From Bacillota bacterium (GTDB taxonomy: Bacteria; Bacillota; Clostridia; Christensenellales; Aristaeellaceae), in contig JAEWVC010000023.1 of NCBI GenBank assembly GCA_023459275.1, positions 1 to 64,000 on the forward strand: a stretch of DNA of 64,000 nt, in the 5' to 3' direction. Each line of letters opens with the position of its first letter. The first letter of the stretch is position 1. Positions 59,455-64,000 of the stretch are shown here, piece after piece. The notes under the pieces were generated by a model. That model saw only the letters and a program-made list of their open reading frames with translations. It had not been told where the DNA came from and did not search any database. Both the position numbers and the translations under genes were made by a program.

Positions 59455-62400
59455 ATGCGGGTGGCAAAGGAGCTTGGGGACCTGATCGTCCGGTTATCCC
59501 TGGATTCCGGCAAATTCGAGGACGGCCTCAAGCGCTTTGAAGCACAGATGGCCAAGGTACAGGGCCAATTCAAGTCCGCCGCCACCGGCATCACCGACTT
59601 TGATAAGGTCACGGCCAAGCTGAAAACCTCCGCCGATACCCTGACCGAGCGGATGGGCCTGCAAAAGGAAAAGGTCGCACAACTGGAAAAGGCATATGAA
59701 GCCTCCAAAGTGGCCAAGGGCGAGGATGCCGAGGAAACGAAAAAGCTGGCCCAGCGGCTTGAGGAAGCCAGGGGGAAGCTGAACCAGACCGGGGAAGCGC
59801 TGAAGCTGGTAAACAGTCAGGTAAAGCTCAACCAAAACGGCTGGTATCAGTTGGGTGTGAACCTGGAGGGCGTGGGCGGCAGGCTGGAGGCAGTGGGTAA
59901 AAGCCTCACCTCCGCTGGTAAAAAGTTATCTTTGACCGTCACCGCGCCCATTGTTGCCTTGGGCGTGAAATCCCTCCAGGCAGGCATTGAATTCGAATCC
60001 GCCTTTGCGGGCGTCAGGAAAACCGTCAATGCCAGCGAGGAAGAATTCAAAAAGCTCTCCCGGTCCGTCAAGGACATGAGTGAGGTTATCCCCGCCACCA
60101 CCACGGAGCTATCCGGCATCATGGAACTGGCTGGCCAGCTTGGCGTGGATACGGGAAATCTGGAGAAATTCACGAAAACCATTGCTGCATTAGGAGTTTC
60201 TACTAACCTCACCAATGAATCCGCCGCCGAAATGCTGGCCCAATTCGCCAACATTACCGGGATGAGGCTGGACAATATTGACCGGCTTGGCAGCGTCATT
60301 GTGGCGTTGGGCAATAATTTTGCCACCACCGAGGCGTCCATCGTGCAGATGGGCCAGCGGCTGGCAGGCGCGGGCAGCCAAATTGGCTTGTCCGAAGCGC
60401 AGATTATGGCCATCGCCACGGCACTTTCTTCGGTGGGCATCGAGGCCGAGGCGGGCGGCTCCGCCTTTTCCAAGCTTATGGTGAACATGAAGGTGGCGGC
60501 GGAGACGGGCAGCATTGCCAAGGAGAAAATCGCCTCCACCGGCAAGAGCCTCAGGCAACTGGAGCTCCTGGCCGACAAGGACAGCAAGGCCTTCAAAAAG
60601 CTGGCCAGCGGCCTGGGGCTTACCTCCACGGAACTCAAAAGCATGATGTCCGCCGCAGGTGATCTGGACAAGTTCGCCCAGGTGGCGGGCATGTCCGCCG
60701 ACCAATTTGCCAGGGCCTACGGGGAGAATGCGGCAGGGGCGCTGACACAATTCCTGGCCGGGCTGAAATCCATCGATGAAAACGGCGGTTCGGCCATCGT
60801 AACCCTGGATGAAATGGGCATCACCGAAGTACGCCTCCGGGACGCCATCCTCCGGGTCAGCAGCGCCACCGGCCTGTTCACCGCCGCCCAGGAGCTTGCC
60901 AACACCGCCTGGGATGATAACACGGCGCTTCAAAATGAAGCGAACCAGCGGTATGCCACCACCGAGAGCCGGATGCAGATGCTCAAAAATGCGGCGAACA
61001 ATGTGGCGATATCCTTCTCCGAGGTGATGCTCCCCACATTGGAAAAGCTCATGGCTAAGCTCCGGGGTGTGACCGATTGGCTGAAAAGCTTGTCCGACGG
61101 ACAGAAGGAAACCATTGTAAAGGTGGCCGCCTTCGCCGCCGCGCTGGGACCCGTCCTGCTGGTAGTGGGCAAGGTTTCCTCCGGTATTGGTTCCCTCATG
61201 AAGGTCATTGCTCCCCTGGCCAAAGCCCTGGGCGGCGCGCAAGCCTCCACCGGCGCATTCGGCGCTGTGCTCACAGCCCTTTCCGGCCCCATCGGCTGGG
61301 TCATCGCTGCCGTGGCCGCCCTGGCCGCCGTGTTCGCTATCCTCTGGAACACCAATGACGAGTTCCGGGCGAAGATGACCGAAACCTGGGACAAGATCAT
61401 GGCCGCCCTGGTGCCCGTAAAAGAAATGTTCATTCGTACCTTCGAAAGTGTACGGCAGGCCATGGAGCCGGTGAAGGAAAGCCTGGGCAAACTCTGGCTC
61501 ACCGTCCAGGAGGCGGCCATGAAGCTATGGAACCTGCTGGAGCCTCTTTTTATCACGCTGGGCGTGGTCATAGGCGGCTTCGTGACCGTAATCATTGGTG
61601 CGGCCAATGGCATTCTCCATGCAATCGCTCCCCTGATGGACGCGGTGGTAAACGGCGTGGATTTCATCATGAACCTGTTCAGCGGCTTGATCTCCCTCTT
61701 GCAGGGCGACTTCGCCGGGGCATGGGAAAGCCTCAAAGCCGCTTTCGCTTCCCTGTGGGATGTGGTGCTCAACGTGTTTACTGCCATAGGCAGCTTCTTC
61801 GCCGGATTCTGGGAGGGGATCAAGACCGTATGCGCCGCCTTCGGCCTGGATTTGCAATCATTCTTCACCGGCCTTTGGACAGGCCTGCGGGACGGCGCGG
61901 TGGCCGCATGGGCCTCCTTCACCGCATGGATATCCGGGGTGTGGAACGGCATATGTGAAACTGCCGCCACCGTGTGGAACGGCCTCCCGGCCTTCCTGTC
62001 CGGCTTGTGGGCAAACATCCGGGATGGCGCGACGGCAGCCTGGGACGCTTTTGTCCTATGGATGAATGATATGTTTAACGGCATCTGCGCCACGGCCTCT
62101 ACCATCCTGAACGGCTTGCTCACCTTCCTTTCCGGCCTATGGGCAAGCATCACGGAAGGGGCTACCCTGGCTTGGAACCAGCTTATCGAATGGCTGGCCG
62201 GGGTATGGAACGGGCTGACCGAAACCGCCTCCACTGCCTGGAATGCGGTATCCGGTGCGATAACCGCTGTGCTGGATTCTGCCTCCAAAACTATTGTGGA
62301 CACATGGAACGCCATCCGTGACACCATTTCCGAGGTATGGGACGGCCTGAAAACCACGGCCACAACCGCCTGGAACACCGTATGCACCAATATCAGCACC

Positions 62401-63285
62401 GCCGTAAATACGGGCAAAGCATGGATTTTCGCTGCCTGGGATGGCGTAAAAACCGCTGTGACCGGGGTATGGGATACGGCCAAAACAACCGCCACAACGG
62501 CCTGGGATACCGTATGCTCCAATGTGAAAAACGCGGTGGACGGTGCGAAGGCGGGCATTGCCTCTGCCTGGGATGGTATCTCCACCGGCATTTCCTCCGC
62601 ATGGGATACCTTCAAAACTACGGCGTCCACAGCATGGGACGGCATCACAGGCGGCGTGAAAAGTATCATTGACGGCGCCAAAAACGGCATCGTCAATGCC
62701 TGGGATGCCATCAAGACCGGGGTGAAGGATACCTGGGACGGTATCACAAGCATTTTCAAAGACCCCATCAATGCCGCAAGCACATGGCTCACCGAAAAGG
62801 TGGAATGGTTCAAAGGTTTGTTCAACTTCCAATGGAAGCTGCCGGAATTCAAGCTCCCCAAAATTGAGGTGAAATGGAACGAGGTGGGCTGGGGCATCTC
62901 CATCCCCACCCTGTCGCTGAACTGGAATGCCCTGGGCGGCATCTTCCAAAAGCCCACCATTTTCAATACCTCCGCAGGCCTCCAGGGTGTAGGGGAAGCC
63001 GGTCCGGAAGCCATTCTTCCCCTGAACACACTGTGGGCGGAAATGTCGGTGCGGCTGAAGGAGGCAATGGCAGGCATGATCCGGGATATGCGGCAGGCGG
63101 ATGAACGGAAGGCTGAGGATATGGCCCGGATGATGGCTGCCGCCATGCGTGCCGGGGATGGGATGGAACGAAAAGCGCCCTCCGTCAGCGTCACGCAGAA
63201 CATCTATGCCAATGAAACCAGCTATGTGGCCCAGCAGCGGGAAGCGGCACGGAACTTCCGTCAGATAGCGAGGGCGATGATATGA
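59455..63285 (+). CDS. Tape measure protein
   Basis: 1276 residues: N-terminal coiled coil (to about 130), PhageMin_Tail region (about 200-400; GVRKTVNASEEEFKKLSRSVKDMSEV, ELAGQLGVDTGNLEKF), hydrophobic segments (about 560-650, 690-750), a Trp-rich repeat region and a C-terminal GLQGVGEAGPEAILPL. It sets tail length and enters the host membrane at infection. ATG 59455 is three bases from GGAGG; GTG 59461 is better spaced. At about 1.5 angstrom per residue the tail would be near 190 nm (rule of thumb). Confidence 0.93.
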   Translation: MRVAKELGDLIVRLSLDSGKFEDGLKRFEAQMAKVQGQFKSAATGITDFDKVTAKLKTSADTLTERMGLQKEKVAQLEKAYEASKVAKGEDAEETKKLAQRLEEARGKLNQTGEALKLVNSQVKLNQNGWYQLGVNLEGVGGRLEAVGKSLTSAGKKLSLTVTAPIVALGVKSLQAGIEFESAFAGVRKTVNASEEEFKKLSRSVKDMSEVIPATTTELSGIMELAGQLGVDTGNLEKFTKTIAALGVSTNLTNESAAEMLAQFANITGMRLDNIDRLGSVIVALGNNFATTEASIVQMGQRLAGAGSQIGLSEAQIMAIATALSSVGIEAEAGGSAFSKLMVNMKVAAETGSIAKEKIASTGKSLRQLELLADKDSKAFKKLASGLGLTSTELKSMMSAAGDLDKFAQVAGMSADQFARAYGENAAGALTQFLAGLKSIDENGGSAIVTLDEMGITEVRLRDAILRVSSATGLFTAAQELANTAWDDNTALQNEANQRYATTESRMQMLKNAANNVAISFSEVMLPTLEKLMAKLRGVTDWLKSLSDGQKETIVKVAAFAAALGPVLLVVGKVSSGIGSLMKVIAPLAKALGGAQASTGAFGAVLTALSGPIGWVIAAVAALAAVFAILWNTNDEFRAKMTETWDKIMAALVPVKEMFIRTFESVRQAMEPVKESLGKLWLTVQEAAMKLWNLLEPLFITLGVVIGGFVTVIIGAANGILHAIAPLMDAVVNGVDFIMNLFSGLISLLQGDFAGAWESLKAAFASLWDVVLNVFTAIGSFFAGFWEGIKTVCAAFGLDLQSFFTGLWTGLRDGAVAAWASFTAWISGVWNGICETAATVWNGLPAFLSGLWANIRDGATAAWDAFVLWMNDMFNGICATASTILNGLLTFLSGLWASITEGATLAWNQLIEWLAGVWNGLTETASTAWNAVSGAITAVLDSASKTIVDTWNAIRDTISEVWDGLKTTATTAWNTVCTNISTAVNTGKAWIFAAWDGVKTAVTGVWDTAKTTATTAWDTVCSNVKNAVDGAKAGIASAWDGISTGISSAWDTFKTTASTAWDGITGGVKSIIDGAKNGIVNAWDAIKTGVKDTWDGITSIFKDPINAASTWLTEKVEWFKGLFNFQWKLPEFKLPKIEVKWNEVGWGISIPTLSLNWNALGGIFQKPTIFNTSAGLQGVGEAGPEAILPLNTLWAEMSVRLKEAMAGMIRDMRQADERKAEDMARMMAAAMRAGDGMERKAPSVSVTQNIYANETSYVAQQREAARNFRQIARAMI
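62060..62770 (+). repeat. Tryptophan-rich repeat region of the tape measure gene
   Basis: Repeated units of TAWN/AWDG followed by an 11-33-residue amphipathic stretch (for example TTATTAWDTVCSNVKNAVD, TTASTAWDGITGGVKSIID). The coding sequence repeats accordingly. Tape measure proteins often carry such phased aromatic repeats. Confidence 0.75.
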
Positions 63286-63291
63286 TATTCA

Positions 63292-63321
63292 TTGCCTTTG
63301 CGATCAACTGCATGATATAAT
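63292..63321 (+). promoter_or_regulatory. Promoter of the GNAT moron
   Basis: TTGCCT (63292-63297), 18 bases, TATAAT (63316-63321), starting just after the tape measure stop. Confidence 0.65.
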
Positions 63322-63362
63322 CTTCCAAGAAACCAAGAGTATGACGTTGGGCGGTATTAGGA

Positions 63363-63869
63363 ATGATTGTTGAATTGAAGCAAGTGCAGTTGGATGATAG
63401 AGAGATTTTAAGCAACCTTCTGGAAAAATACGACTACGAGTTTTCGCAGTATGATCAACGGGATGTAAACAAACTTGGCCTTTACGGCTACCAGTATCTT
63501 GATCATTACTGGACCGAAGAGAAGAGATGGGCATATTTCATCCTCGCAGATGGCCATTTGGCTGGATTCGTGATGGTGAATGATTACCCGGAAGCAGATG
63601 ACAGGGAGACTGATTTTGTTATCTCGGAGTTTTTTGTGATGTACAAATACCGGCGCTTGGGCGTCGGAAAACAAGCCTTCTTCAAGGTGCTCAATATGCA
63701 CAAGGGCAGATGGCAGTTGAAAAGACATCCCAGGAACAATGCCTCCGTTCATTTCTGGAATAAAGCAATAGATGAATACACGAAAGGGAACTACGAGCTT
63801 GTCGAGGGCTATCCCCGGACAGAGTATGATGACGGGTCATTGGGCGATATTTTCTTTTTTGAATCATAG
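63363..63869 (+). CDS. GNAT-family acetyltransferase, moron
   Basis: 168 residues with the GNAT core: YFILADGHLAGFVMVND, FVISEFFVMYKYRRLGVGKQAFFKVL (acetyl-CoA loop R-R-L-G-V-G-K). It transfers an acyl group to an unknown small molecule or peptide. It interrupts the tail module between tape measure and distal tail genes, has its own promoter and terminator, and looks more AT-rich than its neighbours, so it is a moron. It may serve the host in lysogeny (inference). Confidence 0.88.
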   Translation: MIVELKQVQLDDREILSNLLEKYDYEFSQYDQRDVNKLGLYGYQYLDHYWTEEKRWAYFILADGHLAGFVMVNDYPEADDRETDFVISEFFVMYKYRRLGVGKQAFFKVLNMHKGRWQLKRHPRNNASVHFWNKAIDEYTKGNYELVEGYPRTEYDDGSLGDIFFFES

Positions 63870-63908
63870 CCAGTCATACACACGAAGGCAACTCTTCTTT
63901 GAACGCCT

Positions 63909-63935
63909 CGCCAATCCGGCTTGGCGTTTTTTATA
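63909..63935 (+). terminator. Terminator of the GNAT moron
   Basis: CGCCAA / TTGGCG stem followed by six T residues. Confidence 0.85.
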
Positions 63936-63955
63936 TCCTGCGAAAGGGGCTACTC

Positions 63956-64000
63956 ATGAAAAGGCTTGAGACCCTTACATATACCAATTCACTGGGGGAA
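63956..64000 (+). CDS. Distal tail protein, N-terminal fragment (runs off the window)
   Basis: Only 15 codons are in the window (MKRLETLTYTNSLGE). This opening and the position after the tape measure fit the Dit-type distal tail protein. AAAGGGG lies before the ATG. Confidence 0.7.
   Translation, partial: MKRLETLTYTNSLGE

Larger units (their letters stand above)
32000..64000 (+). mobile_element. Siphovirus-type prophage, incomplete at the right edge
   Basis: Continuous plus-strand phage modules: replication, HNH/terminase, cargo island, portal, ClpP-like protease, HK97 capsid, connectors, tail tube, chaperones, tape measure, and the start of the distal tail protein. The gene order is that of HK97-type siphoviruses. 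The left boundary is approximate; the lysis, lysogeny and integrase genes are not in the window. Confidence 0.85.

Noticed and set aside
62060..62770. Periodic repeats that might suggest a CRISPR array
   Set aside because: The repeats are in frame, vary in sequence, encode Trp-rich units and lack constant spacers; they belong to the tape measure protein.
60930..63203. A 757-codon open frame on the minus strand inside the tape measure gene
   Set aside because: It is antisense to a clear tape measure protein, has no ribosome site or known domain, and is explained by the repeat structure and codon bias of the sense gene.

Overview
The window reads as a chromosomal segment of a Bacillota (Firmicutes) bacterium, probably an anaerobic Clostridia-type lineage. 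The evidence is strong AGGAGG ribosome sites, TTG/GTG starts, many secreted wall proteins (SH3b, PG_binding_1, VanW, CHAP, YkuD) suited to a thick Gram-positive wall, and an HK97-type siphoprophage of the Clostridia kind. Species cannot be fixed from the sequence.

Region 1 (1-1.67 kb) looks like the edge of a mobile element: a DUF6809-like gene, a small unknown gene and a SprT-like metalloprotease. The last two have a recurring promoter-leader. Region 2 (1.9-7.2 kb and 11.4-16.0 kb) is a cell-wall cluster on the minus strand: a CHAP amidase/endopeptidase, a decayed sfsA remnant, a VanW protein, a TraX-like membrane protein, a canonical L,D-transpeptidase, and two PG_binding_1 repeat proteins that share an unrecognised C-terminal domain with a Cys/His signature. 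Between them (7.5-11.3 kb) lie a CsoR-controlled P1B ATPase with a coupled 58-aa membrane protein, and a nitroreductase/HxlR divergent pair.

Region 3 (16.2-29.6 kb) is a metal and envelope-stress block: ArsR/SmtB regulator, stand-alone HMA chaperone, Zn/Cd P1B ATPase, OmpR/HK two-component pair, a double-parvulin membrane foldase, a CDF transporter fused to an HflK-like SPFH domain, HflC, a second HflK, and another L,D-transpeptidase. Region 4 (29.6-32 kb) is a scar zone with a sigma-like mobile-element regulator, a methyltransferase remnant, an ICMT-like methyltransferase and a second ArsR whose promoter-operator nearly copies that of the cad operon.

Region 5 (about 32 kb to the right edge) is an incomplete prophage on the plus strand. 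It holds a replication module (SNF2 helicase, family A polymerase, primase-helicase, VRR-NUC), ArpU-like and HNH genes, and the small terminase. An approximately 8.4-kb cargo island then separates terS from terL. The island carries a ParB-like protein, tandem Mom-like DNA modification proteins, a PAPS-reductase-like protein, a ParB-methyltransferase with an altered catalytic motif, and small genes, several with their own copy of the leader seen in region 1. Packaging, head and tail genes follow, interrupted by two self-contained morons (an HD hydrolase on the minus strand and a GNAT acetyltransferase). The window ends inside the distal tail gene. No integrase or attachment sites are visible.
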